Assembly (NCBI GenBank): GCA_021397835.1
Contig: JAJFZO010000724.1
Location: 1,215,001-1,279,000 of the forward strand
Length of the DNA stretch: 64,000 bases
Source of the DNA: Moringa oleifera
Taxonomy: Eukaryota > Streptophyta > Magnoliopsida > Brassicales > Moringaceae
Direction of reading: 5' to 3'
Positions 31,101-41,831 of the stretch are shown here, piece after piece; positions within the stretch are counted from its first letter, which is position 1; each line of letters opens with the position of its first letter. The translations under genes were made by a program, and so were the position numbers. The notes under the pieces are model-generated. The model saw nothing but the letters and a program-made list of their open reading frames with translations. It was not told the origin of the DNA and did not search any database.

Positions 31101-32833
31101 CATGATTTCTGCACAAATAACTCGATCCCTTTGCAAACATGTATTAGTTTCACACAATTTGCATATCCAGAAGGCTGCTCAATATCCAATATTCAGACTC
31201 ACAATGTTATCAGAGAAGAGCAAGGAAAAAAAAAAAGATTTATTGGCACAGTAGCCACATACAGTGATCTGAAGATTGTTATGGTCTTCTATTTTTGTTT
31301 TTTTCAGTTCAATTACAATTGCATGGAACCTAGCATACATCCATTCACTACACAGTCATATGTTACCAAAGATTCATGATTTGAACAGTTTAAGAGAAAG
31401 ATAACCCACATTCAACTGACTGATGATTATGCATGACTAAAAATTACTGTTATTCATTGCTAATTTTGATTTTTGATTGCCAAAGCAATGATAAAGTCTC
31501 TTCCCTGTACTTCGAACAAGGGAGAATATACTAGAGTTCATTCTATTAACAATCAACTTTCCTTTTAGGGAAAAGGACAACTATGTAGACCAAATACTAC
31601 GGTATTGTTCAACTATTATAAGCTCCTACAACGTGGCAACATGTGATTGCAAAGATAAGCAGAGCGCCATAATAATCTCAGTAATAAAACAGTCTACTCA
31701 CATAAACCTTATTTGCCATGTGATTTGGCTATCATCAACACAGAACAGGATCTTTAGCTCGTTCACCATTACTGAAAGGCATTTTATCATTAAAATCATT
31801 AGAAATGAACAATCATAATAGCTGATCTTAAGCATCATGATGGCAATTAACTGCTGACTTGCATTCGGGTTAAACTGTCCCAATCATTAACCTTCGGTAA
31901 CAATCAACAATCCTTTTAATGAACAAGGCAATTATGTAGGCCAAATACCTCCGTTACGTCCAACCATTTATAAGCTTTTAATGTGTGACAACACGTAACA
32001 GCAGAGATAAGCCAGTGTCATAACAATCTCACGGTGATAAAACACTCTAGTCTCTTATCAAAAAGAATAAAAAATAAAATAAAACACTCTAGTCCCATGA
32101 ACCTTATCTGCCATGTGATTCGGCTATTGCCACAATAGCATGGAATATTTAACTCATGGACCAATAACGGCATGCCTTATCATTCTTCTATAAAAGTAAA
32201 TCACATAATTAACATTCTTGGCAACAAAAGTTTAAATTCCATTGGTCTGTTTATAGAAAATTAAGGGCCTGTAAAGGTCTAACTAAGAAACAGACAAAGC
32301 CCATCCAGGTTCAAAACTCCCTCCATAAGTCCCCAACGGGGGAAAGCACTTGTCATTCAGTTGCAACAACATCAAGAAAGACCAACAAAAGTAGAACAAT
32401 CCTTAACATGCATATCAAGAATGTTCAATGAAGAATGATATATAGACACGCACATATAAAAGCTTTAACAAAAATGGTAACATAGACTCACAAAACACTC
32501 TAGAAAACACTATAAAAAATAAATAAATAAATTTCACTAAACCCACTCAACCAAATGATTCAAACTAATCCAAACACACAAAAGAACAGCTAAAGCAACC
32601 CAAATTTGGCCAAAATCAAAAGGGCATACAAAATAAAGAGAAAACTCAAAAATTAAAAAGTCTAGATGCACTTACCACTTGTATCTCAAGAAATGACCAT
32701 CGATTGGGGCTGACTCGGGCACATCGTCGGTGGTGACGGTCTTGTCCGGTCGCCGTAGGAGAACGTACGGCGTGAGCTCGCAGCCAACAATGGGAATATC
32801 AGAAGGGAGGTGCACGCGTAGCACGCTCAGCAT
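25086..32833 (-). CDS. CCR4-1: CCR4-type poly(A)-specific deadenylase
   Basis: Catalytic deadenylase of the CCR4-NOT complex, which shortens mRNA poly(A) tails in the cytoplasm. Eleven exons: 32833-32676, 29149-28396, 27695-27609, 27537-27454, 27377-27291, 27183-27097, 26207-26154, 26068-25977, 25871-25757, 25531-25384, 25231-25086; 603 residues, all phases checked. Residues about 65-110 are a Cys/His-rich MYND-like zinc finger (CSVHP, LQCLGC, YHCSPKCF, WQHHRVLH), which replaces the LRR of yeast/animal CCR4 and in plants contacts CAF1. From about 253 follows the endonuclease/exonuclease/phosphatase domain: TVLSYNILSD, metal-binding VCLQE (Glu304), VCGDFNSLPG (460 region) and catalytic SSDH (586-588). 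Key residues are all intact. It matches Arabidopsis CCR4a/CCR4-1, At3g58560 (from memory). A uORF sits just upstream. Intron 1 is about 3.5 kb. Confidence 0.95.
28149..28192. repeat. Compound (CT)n(CA)n microsatellite
   Basis: About 14 CT units followed directly by about 8 CA units, in intron 2 of the CCR4 gene. A likely length-polymorphic marker. Confidence 0.97.
31550..32185. repeat. Diverged tandem duplication in CCR4 intron 1
   Basis: Copy A (about 31550-31790) and copy B (about 31901-32185) share, in order, caatcaac, ccttttag/ccttttaat, ccaaatac, ataagct, agataagc, aataatctca/aacaatctca, ataaac/atgaaccttat, gccatgtgattt/cggctat and ggcat...ttatcatt. Copy B has an additional internal repeat in which aaaacactctagtc occurs at about 32039 and about 32082. 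Divergence is clear, so this duplication is older than that in the F-box intron. Confidence 0.8.
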
Positions 32834-32836
32834 GCT

Positions 32837-32971
32837 TCAGTCTTGGCAATCGTCCCCGCACTGTAGCACTGTCGAAACCAAGAATCCAAGAAAGACAACA
32901 GAAACTCCTCTTTGTATAGCTTGTTCAAGAATGACTCTTGTATTGGGGCGGATACCTGGCGGATCCGCCAT
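32837..32971 (-). other. Upstream ORF (44 codons) in the CCR4 leader
   Basis: ATG at 32971 (context aaATGGC, with A at -3 and G at +4, a favourable context) opens a 44-codon frame starting MADPPGIRPN and ending CGDDCQD, with TGA at 32839-32837. Only three bases (AGC) separate this stop from the CCR4 ATG at 32833. Whether it is in the transcript depends on the transcription start; a TATA-like element at about 33268-33277 would place the start upstream of it. If transcribed it should be translated and should reduce or gate CCR4 translation through reinitiation. The peptide resembles nothing I know. Confidence 0.6.
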
Positions 32972-33267
32972 TTACTTGACCCGGATACCCGCCAGCCTTG
33001 ACGGAAGCCAAAACCAAACCCTAGAAATGATAGACACAAAAACTATACAGATCTTATACTAACAGTAAAAACAACCAAAAACAAACCAGAGACTAAAACG
33101 TACAAATAGGGATACGAAGAGGGTCACAGGTAGAAAATGAGGGTTTTAAAGGAGTGGATCGATTAGGTAGAGGGAGGATCGAGAATTTTAGAGAGAGAAA
33201 GTTGGATTTGCTAGAGAGAAGGAGGGGATCGATGATTAGGGTTTTACAGAGGAAGACAATAAAAGTG

Positions 33268-33277
33268 TATAAATATA
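33268..33277 (-). promoter_or_regulatory. Candidate TATA box of the CCR4 gene
   Basis: On the minus strand the sequence reads TATATTTATA, followed about 30-50 bases downstream by a purine-rich (GAGAGA, GGAGGG) leader typical of plant 5' UTRs. Telo-box-like AAACCCTA (minus strand, about 33238) and TAGGGTTT (minus strand, about 33015) lie in the same region. No experimental start is known. Confidence 0.4.
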
Positions 33278-33289
33278 ATTAGATAAACA

Positions 33290-35518
33290 ATTGTGTCCTC
33301 TGTATATAGGTGTATGCATCGATGGAATGGAGTGGAGATGGAGATGGTGGTCTTCCCTTCTTACTTGGTATGCGTCTTGTACACGACAGATGGTTGAGGG
33401 TATATTTGTAATCTCAGTGGAATTTTTAATTTTGTTTTGTTCTTTTATGTATTCACTTTATTTCCGTTATGTTGATTACTATTACGCTTTATGATTAAAG
33501 AAAAGAGAGCAAAACACAGCTTGTGTATGCTGCTAAATAAAATGTACTCACCAGCCATTTTACAACCTAATAGCAAAGAAGTTTTTATATTTTAAAAATT
33601 AAAAAAATATACAATTTCATTTAAAACAAATATTGAAACAACGTTCCACCCAAAATGTAATTTATAAAAAAATATTTTCTAAATTATATTCATATTTACT
33701 TCTTAAATTTAGAGCTAATTGTTCATATTAATTCTATTTGTATTCGTTCATTATCTACAATTCTTGTCTTTTCCTTTAATTCACTTGGTTTTCCTCTATT
33801 TTTGAAATATCGTCAAGTAAAAGTAGCATGTACATTTATATCATTATCAAGTTAATTATTAAAATCTAATAAGATATGAACTAATTTTAAATTTTTAGTA
33901 CAAAACCCTAACAAAAACAATTACAATGAAATACATATTTTCTCTTTTATTTTTTTAATTTATCTTTTTCACCCACAAATTATTTCATATCTTTTGGATG
34001 GATAAATTAGAGAAAACGAGGATCAAGCATTATGACACCGAGAAAGTTGGATTTTTCTTTTTTTTTTTTCCTCAAGAAAATGAAGTTGATTGATATTATG
34101 GTTTTATAAAAGAAGTGCAACAAATATGTATAAAATAATTAAATAAATAATTATATATCTTTGTGTTATGTACATCTTATGTATGTAGCTAAGGAGGCAG
34201 AGATAGTCTGATTTGGCAAGCACTTTTTACATGTTAGAATGCTCTCTTTTATTGTTTATAATTCACTTTATTTCTCCTCATGTTTTTAGGAAGTTTTATA
34301 TGGTAAAAACAAAATTCATAGTTGCACCATTATTAAGCTATTAAGAATCTGATAAATATCAAACAAATTAGATTTAAAACAAATACAAATGAGTAACTTA
34401 CCCTTTTGTTTATTTTATTTTTTTATGCTAAACTTATATTACTATTTTTTATCAAGTTTTTTTTTGCAAAAATAACCTTTGATATTTTTATTTGAGCTTC
34501 TCGTAAGTTAGACCATTATCGTGCTTTTGTATCACTTAAATTCTTCTAATGACATATGATTTGAGTTTTTAGTAAAACTTCTTACCACAAGAGAGTTCAG
34601 AATATGAGACTAAGAATAACACTTTTACTCTTTCTAGTTTTAAGTTTAAATATTTTTCATCCACACATTTACTGATAAGTGATAAGTAATCCCAAGTTTC
34701 TTTTTGAATGTTGTGGGTTAATTAGATCTAACTAATTTAAATAGGTAAAGAATTAAGAGAATAATGGACAATAAACCCATCAAGAAAGCATATGTTAAAT
34801 TTTGTATTTTTTTTTTTGTCTCGGATATAAACCATTTTGAAAATAAAACCTTTGGATATTTCTTAAGTTATCACTTAGTAGATTCCAACTTCTACATTAT
34901 TGGGTATGATCTCTTCATTTTATTATAATAAAAAAATTAAAATGTTTAGTTTTAATAGACCACTTATCAGATGATTTGAAACAAATTTTTTCATACTTAT
35001 CATTTTAAGTCAATTAGATTTTAGTTATTGGCACAGTGCTCATTTTCTTGAGGAGTGTTATGTTAACAAGATCAGGTTTATCCTCAAGTAATGTTACAAT
35101 GGTAGTAACTATGCCTAGATTAAACTTTGAATCTTACTTTATCTCTCATAATTATTTTCAATGAGTTCTTTAATGATAATAATAATAATGTTATTAATGA
35201 CAAAATGCATTAATTCAATAAAATAAAAAGTAACATATAAATAAGTAATTTAACAATAAGCAATTGAAAATGCAACATGTAAAATGGGTAATTAATATTA
35301 AAAATATAATATACTCAAAATTAAATAAGTACTTGATTTTTAAAAATGAAGTTTATCATTATAAACTTCTCGGTGAATAGAGAATACAATATAGAAGTAG
35401 GATATATCACATAAAGTAAACGTATAAAATCCACCAATTTTCCTCAAATATATCGTCTTTAAAAAAATAGACCAATTATAAGTATGCTTAAACTAAATGT
35501 TAAATGTCATCTAAATTG

Positions 35519-35550
<32 letters not shown>

Positions 35551-35742
35551 TAATGCGTTTTGAGAATATAATTATTTAAAAATAATTTTGTAAAATAAAT
35601 ATAAAAAATTTATGAATATCAATAATAAGTCACTTTAGCCATAATCGTTTACACTTGCTCCATAATTTTTTTAACCAGTATAAGAATATCAACCATATAA
35701 ATATAATATATATATGATAAAAAATAGATTATAATATTATAA
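33290..35742. other. AT-rich intergenic region upstream of CCR4
   Basis: No gene or RNA gene recognised. Contains short A/T runs and, at 35519-35550, a dinucleotide repeat. The Gypsy element begins at its right edge. Confidence 0.6.
35519..35550. repeat. (AT)n(AC)n microsatellite
   Basis: About eleven AT units followed by five AC units, in AT-rich spacer. Confidence 0.95.
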
Positions 35743-36539
35743 TGTTATAACTTATTTTCTATCAGATTTGGATTTTTGAAGTGACTTAAAAAATATATTT
35801 TAAGTGATTTTTTTAAAAAAGATTTGAAAAAATAAAAATAAAAGGAGTCGTCACCAATTTTTTTTATGGTGTAATTGGACACTGAAATTCATTTGTTTTT
35901 AAAAAGACACAAATAACGCAATATTGATTTTTCGAAATTAAAAACATAGGTTTGAGAGTCGATTACACGTGGGAACGGATTAACAACTCCACGACACCCA
36001 AGAATTGGTACTAATTGATTATAATTATTTTTTAATTTTGAAATTCATTTGATTTTCAAAATATATCTGAAAAAATGTATATGATATGAAAATAAGTGAA
36101 ATTTTAATATTTTAAAAAATATAAAAGTTTAACTCTTATTTTAATTTTAATTCTTGAAATCATTTTATGAGAGAATATGTAGAGTTTTCGTTCTTGCTTA
36201 ACCTTTAACTTTAAAATATTTTTTTGTGATTGAGAATATAGATGTCTCACTTTTGTTCAACTCCCTAATGCTCAAAATATTTTTTATTGTGATTCATGTG
36301 AATTCAATGACATTTTAATGCATATGTATAGTCACATTATGTAAAATATATAAATAATTTTGAAGTCTCATGACCTTAACACAAGTAAATAATTAATATT
36401 TAATATTTAAATCTAGGCCTTAAATTCAACTATTATAATTTCATTAATTGAAAGTAAAAATGAATTAATGATCATAAACACAAAATATTTTAAAGAATAT
36501 AAAGATTTTTTTTTTAGATTCTTTTATAAATATATTTTT

Positions 36540-36985
36540 AAACATGAAAAATTCTCTCTTAAAATCTTTTCACGTTTCTCATAAAAATATTAAATAAATT
36601 TTATATTAGAGAGTATGAAAATTTCTCTTGAAAAATGTTTTATATTTTCTCAAAAATATCAAATAAATATTTTAAAAATTAATTTTATATTAAAAAATGG
36701 AAACTACTCCTTAAAACTTTAAACATTTATATTTTAAAATAATTTTTTGTTATTAAAAAAATATGAAAACCTCTTTCGTGAGATTTTTTCATATTTTTCA
36801 AAATATTAAGTAGTCTTTTATGTTAAAATATAAAAATGTCTCTCTTAAAATTTTTTATATTCCTCAAAAATTAAAAATATACATTTTTATTTTTGCTTTT
36901 AAGAAAAATAATTCTTACATAAGAAATATGAAAATCTCTCTTGAGATTTTTTCATACTTTTGAAAAGTTTAAAATATATATTATT
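36540..36985. repeat. Array of six hairpin-bearing units in the 3' LTR
   Basis: Units at about 36546, 36617, 36695, 36768, 36830 and 36926, spaced about 65-95 bases apart. Each centres on an inverted repeat; the best, 36927-36956, pairs tatgaaaatctc with gagattttttcata. The same six-unit layout occurs in the other LTR. Confidence 0.8.
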
Positions 36986-37911
36986 ATTTTTAAAATAATT
37001 TTTTTTAAAAAAACGACTCTCTTAAATGATTCTATGCTATCAAAAATTTAAAATATTTTTTATTTTAATTTTTTAAGAAATTAAAATAACATCAAAGTGA
37101 TCGCATCTTTTTTAAAAACATAATTAAAATGGAGAAAAATAAAAATAAAACTTAATTTACCTAATAAATTTATATTATGAATAATTTAAATTTATTATTT
37201 TAAAACAACCTTAATATCTTAAAGTTACCTATCTTTCTCTTTTTTTTTTCTTTTTTGTTCTTTCAAGAAAATTTCATATATTCATCATGAAAGTATATAC
37301 TATCCCATAACCACTTTTTCTTTATTTTTTTCAAGTTTATATATCACATCCTATCCATTTTCTATTAAATTACATTTTTTCTCAATACTTTCACATACTA
37401 TCCATTTTTACTTAACTTTTCATGTACTCAACGTAAAAGTATAGAAAAAATTGTGTATTTGCAAATAGAGAAATATAAATACATTAATATATAAGGTAAA
37501 TAAAAATATAAGTGAGAATAATATGAAGATAAATAAAAGGATACATGTATGCAAGAGGAATAAAATATATATATATATACATATATAATAATAATTAAGT
37601 AAATAAATGAAAGAAAATATTCATAAAAAACAAAAACAAAAGAAAAAAGTAATGACAAAATCACAAAAAAGGTTACCTCATTCTTCAAAATGAAGTGATA
37701 TTTGAAATTTTTTTCTCCAAATCTCTCCTTACTAAAGAAAATCTCTCTCACTCTTTTTATATCACTATTTTTTCCTTTTATAACTTTCTTCAAATATTCT
37801 CCAAACTCTTAAAATTTCTTAACATTCTCTCCTCAACACTTCCTCTCCCTCAATCCTCTTAAGCTTTTTGCTAATGTGTATATTTATAGACCTTGACCAA
37901 GCTTCCATTTA

Positions 37912-38105
37912 ATGCAGCATTGGCAGCATTACAGAATTAGCAATATTACAGAATTGACAAAATTACAGCATTGACAACATTGTAGAATTGGCAGCATTGC
38001 AGAATTGGCAGCATTGCAAAATTGACAGCATTGCAGTATTACATAATTAATAGCATTACAGTTGTAGCATTGCAGAATTGACGGCATTGTAGTATTGCTA
38101 CAAAA
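37912..38105. repeat. Short tandem repeats (GCATTGCAGAATTG-like) in the 3' LTR
   Basis: About ten degenerate units of 15-22 bases built on gcattgcagaattggca. They lie in the part of the LTR that is U3 in the direction of transcription. The 5' LTR has only about half as many units. Confidence 0.85.
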
Positions 38106-38119
38106 TGGGTATCTACAAC

Positions 38120-38131
38120 TGCCCTTTTTTA
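38120..38131 (-). other. Polypurine tract of the Gypsy element
   Basis: On the minus strand AAAAAAGGGCAGT lies directly upstream of the 3' LTR start TGTAGA. This is the expected place and composition for the second-strand primer. Confidence 0.75.
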
Positions 38132-40080
38132 TTCATTTTTTGAGAATCAAAAATTGGGTAAAAGCTTAAGACACCTAATTTTGCCCATAAGGCTTGAAAA
38201 CTTTCACCTCGTTGCTCTTTTCACTTGTTTTTCTTTAATTCTCATCTCTCTTTTTTTTTTTTTTAAAGTTGTATGTAACAAAACTGTAGTGTTGTAAATA
38301 ACGTGATCTTGGGGGAGAGCGAATAGTTTCTATATGTTTCACTCAACAACAGTCAATGATGCTTTGAGAAATCTAAAAGGCTCCATTTTAATAATGACCT
38401 TAACTAAATAATAATAATATAAATAAACAAATCTAAAGGGTTTTATTCTAATAGCGACATCAACTTTGAAAACGGAAAGCTCTGTTCTAAAGATGGCATC
38501 AACCTTGAAAATGAAAAACTTTGTTCTAAAGACGATATCAATTTTGAAAAATCTAAAATCACTTTAAAAATGATTATTCTATAATCTAAAGATTTCTTTT
38601 ACTGACCATTGTATTAGAAAATTTGAAGAGTTTCTGTCTATCGACAACTATTTTGATTAAGAGTTTTGTTTATTGACAACTATTCTAAGAATTTGAAAAG
38701 ACTTTATCAACTCACAATTATTTTAAAAAAAATCTAAAGAATTTTGTCTGCTGAAAAATATTCACTGATCTTCAGTAAAGAAAAAAAATAATTGATAATT
38801 ATGAAAAATGAGTGTTTTATTTTTTTAAATGAGAAAACTAAATGATTTATCTAAGAGATTGTTTATTCCTTCATTAACAGGCTTATCTCATTTTTTTTTT
38901 GGATAAAATGTGTGAAATGCATTATGTATGCATGTTTATGTAGATGCAATAATCGCTTTTTAGATCATATTTCTTCTTATTGTCCTTATTTCTGTTTTTT
39001 TTTTCTCTCTTTTTTTTTCTTTTTTTTCTTCCTTTTTTTTGTTTTAAAACAAAAGTAATCATCTTTCAATCATTTTAGCATAAATTTTTGACCAAAATAT
39101 AAACTTCTTCTTTCTTAAAATTGATCACATCGACGAATTTGATCATGACAATAACTTTAGGTTTATTATCATTTCGATATTGGTGAATCTGAATGTTCGT
39201 TGCAAATTAGATTTTTCTTGCGTTTTCAACTCTACTGGGGATCAATAAGATTCTTATCCATCTCTAGATTTATCTTGGTCAATTTGAAACATATAACTCA
39301 TTGTTTCGAAAGTATCATAACTTTATTTAAATTTGATCACTATTTAGTTTTAAAATTGACACTCCTTTATCAAATCACATTTGTAACGATAATTTAGACA
39401 ACAAATGTCTTTTAGGAATTTTTATAAGAAAAGGATATCTGGTTAAAGATGTAATCCAGTAAATAAATAGGAAATAATTGAAATGAATTTTATGATAAAT
39501 TGGATCAAGAGTTACGATGATCAACAATAAGGCCTAATATAAAAAATAATGAATATTTCAAAACTATTTATCTATCCAAATCTCATCCGAAGAGCTTCCT
39601 TTTTTTTAAACAATCTTTATCATTTTAAAAAAAATTTGAACACTAATTTCAACCTAAATCTTCTTGCAAATGTCCAATCATTGATTTTTTTTTTCTTCTC
39701 TTTCACTGGAGAATGATTCCATCACTATTTGTTTTTCCTTTGAAGACAAACCATCATTTTTTAGGCATAATACTTCTTTATAATATCTAAATTAATCGGT
39801 TTAGGGAGATCAACATTGTCCATTTCAGCTAAGATCAAGGCTCATCTAGAGAATACTTTCTTCACAACATATGGGCCTTCTTAATTTGGTGCCTGCTTGC
39901 ACTTGAGAATTAGAAACATTCTCAAGAATCTTTTTTAATACTAAATCACCTTATTTAAATACTCTTGGGCGTATTCTTATATTATATGCTTTTTTCATTT
40001 TACTTTGGTATAACTACTCGTGGCAAATAGCTTTAAGGTGTTTCTCGTCAATCAAGTTCAACTGTTCATATTGAGCTTTG
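38132..40080. other. Non-coding 3' internal region of the Gypsy element
   Basis: Between the integrase end and the polypurine tract. AT-rich, with repeated small phrases such as gacaactattttgaa and ttctaaagacg. A long 3' untranslated internal region is common in Tat-type elements. No additional ORF is recognisable. Confidence 0.55.
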
Positions 40081-40082
40081 AT

Positions 40083-40790
40083 TCACTCTGTTTCTTCTAG
40101 TTTAAATTTTATGAGTACTTTTAATGAAGGAATTTCAAATTCTACAGGCAATACAGCTTTTATCACATATACCAATGAATAAGGAGTTGCCTTGGTAGTG
40201 GTTTTTACTGTAATCTTATAAGTAAGTAATGTGAAGGGTAGTATTTCGTGCCAATCTTTATAGACTACTGTCATTTTTTGCACTATTTTCTTGATGTTTT
40301 TATTCATTGTTTCTATTACCCCGTTTATTTTAGGATGGTAGGTTGTTGAATTATGGTATCGAATATTAAATTATTCATAAATCTCTTTCATAAACTTACT
40401 GTTTAGATTTTGAGCATTATCTAAGATGATTCGCTGGTAGCCTATATCGATAAATGATTTCTTTTTTTTTTTTTATAAAACGATTGACCACAACCTTAGT
40501 AACATTAGCAAAATAATCAACTTTCACCTATTTCGTGAAGTAATCAATGAATACTACGACAAATTTGTGTCCGTTAGAAGCTTTTGGGGTAATGGGCCCG
40601 ATGACATCAAAACCTCACATTGAAAATGGCCAAGGTGCATTCATTACATATAGAGGGGATGGCGATATGTGTATCTTGTTAGCATAAAGTTGGCATTTGT
40701 GGCACTTTCTCACATACTGGATGCAATTCTTTTCTATTGTTAACTAATAATAACCTGCCCTCATAATTTGTCTAGCTATTATGGATTCAC
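40083..40790 (-). pseudogene. Gypsy integrase, decayed
   Basis: Reading down from about 40790: RAGYYWLTIEKNCIQYVRKC and HKCQLYANKIH (zinc-binding HHCC end), then APWPFSMWGFDVIGPITPK (first catalytic Asp), GHKFVVVFIDYFTKWV (second Asp region), and, after stops, NKNIKKIVQKMTVVYKDWHE and ATPYSLVYVIKAVLPVE (the plant Tat consensus is ATPYSLVYGMEAVLPVE). Integrase inserts the cDNA into the host chromosome. Frameshifts and stops lie between the two halves. Confidence 0.85.
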
Positions 40791-41033
40791 TAGCGTGTAT
40801 TCTACAAGTACCTTCATGGATTTCTCTTAAGATTACCTGAGTCTCACTTGTAACAACACATCTTAATAAATTTTAATCAACCTTTTCTATAAAGCACTTC
40901 CCTATCTAGTATGAAATTCAAGGCTAACCTCCTCAAGGTTCTTTTGTCATTCTTTGATGCCCTTTCTGGGTATTGTTAAATCTTAACATAAATTCGAATG
41001 TCATGATACCATGGATTGCCATCTTTTTCTTCC

Positions 41034-41486
41034 TCAATCATTAAATAGTGTGCCGAAGAGTTTAAAATACTCATTTTGATTAGTAAGACTCGCAAAACCT
41101 CTGTCACTTAAAACATGAAAGTTAACATTGCTAATGCATCTGCCATTTGATTTTCGTCTATAGGGAGACAATGAAAAACGAACTTCTTTAAAGCTCTTGA
41201 GTAATTCCTTAGCCAACTTGTGGTAACGAACTAAGTTGAAATGTCTTGTCATCCATTCTCCCTTTAGTTGATACATAACCAAAGTAGAATCCCCAAATAC
41301 ATCCAACTTTGCTACCTTTTTCTCTATTGCAGCTTTTAATCCCATTATGCATGCTTCATACTCGGTAACATTATTAATGGAATTGAAATCTAATCGAGTT
41401 ATGAATGGACAATACTGTTCATCTGGTGACTTTAAGATTGCGCCAATCCTATACCTTGGAATATTTGATGCCCCATCAAAAAACAT
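41034..41486 (-). pseudogene. Second RNase H domain of the Gypsy element
   Basis: 150-codon open frame starting MFFDGASN, followed by NNVTEYEACIMGLKAA and LDVFGDSTLVMYQLKGEW. These carry the Asp, Glu and Asp of an RNase H active site. In Tat-lineage elements this additional, archaeal-like RNase H lies between RT/RNase H and integrase. The C-terminal part drifts from consensus, and the fourth acidic residue region (expected NQMADAL) reads SNGRCIS. Confidence 0.85.
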
Positions 41487-41831
41487 TTTCTAAGCATTTG
41501 ACCTTTCTTCTTTGTCCATGGCCATAATTATCATTAAGTCCTCATCTAAAAAACCAAACCTTATCGATTGATAGTTTTCATTAACACGATTAACCAAAAA
41601 GTCTGTTGTGGCACTTCTTTTTATTGCCTTCTAGAAAACGTATACAAGATCATACTTTGGCAATAGTACTTGCCATCTAGTTAGCCTGTCAAATAATGAA
41701 GGTTTTTCAAATAAGTACTTGATGGGATCTAACTTAGCAATCACCCACGTCATGTGACTCAATAAATATTGACGAAATCTGTGTGCAGCCCAAGCTAATG
41801 CGCAACAAATCTTCTCAATTGATAAATATTT

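Larger units (their letters stand above)
35743..38117 (-). repeat. 3' LTR of the Gypsy element
   Basis: Plus strand starts TGTTATAAC and ends TCTACA. It aligns along its length with 47634-49920 (shared landmarks: tatggtgtaattggacac, gattcatgtgaattcaatga, ttttctcctcaacact-like text and ctacaaaatgggt). It contains six hairpin units and a longer array of short GCATT repeats than its partner. Confidence 0.9.

Noticed and set aside
32827..33039. 70-codon minus-strand frame overlapping the CCR4 start, as a possible uORF
   Set aside because: It opens with TTG and has no internal ATG; the real uORF is in another frame (32971-32837).
32730..33062. 110-codon plus-strand frame opposite the CCR4 first exon
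   Set aside because: Antisense shadow of the CCR4 exon and leader; no family resemblance.
37428..37793. 121-codon minus-strand frame rich in Phe/Tyr/Ile, possible membrane protein
   Set aside because: Lies wholly in the LTR; AT-rich sequence with a matching but broken frame in the other LTR (49386-49628). Composition artefact.
37912..38105. Regular short repeats that might suggest a CRISPR-like array
   Set aside because: Degenerate contiguous units without unique spacers, located in an LTR of a plant retrotransposon.
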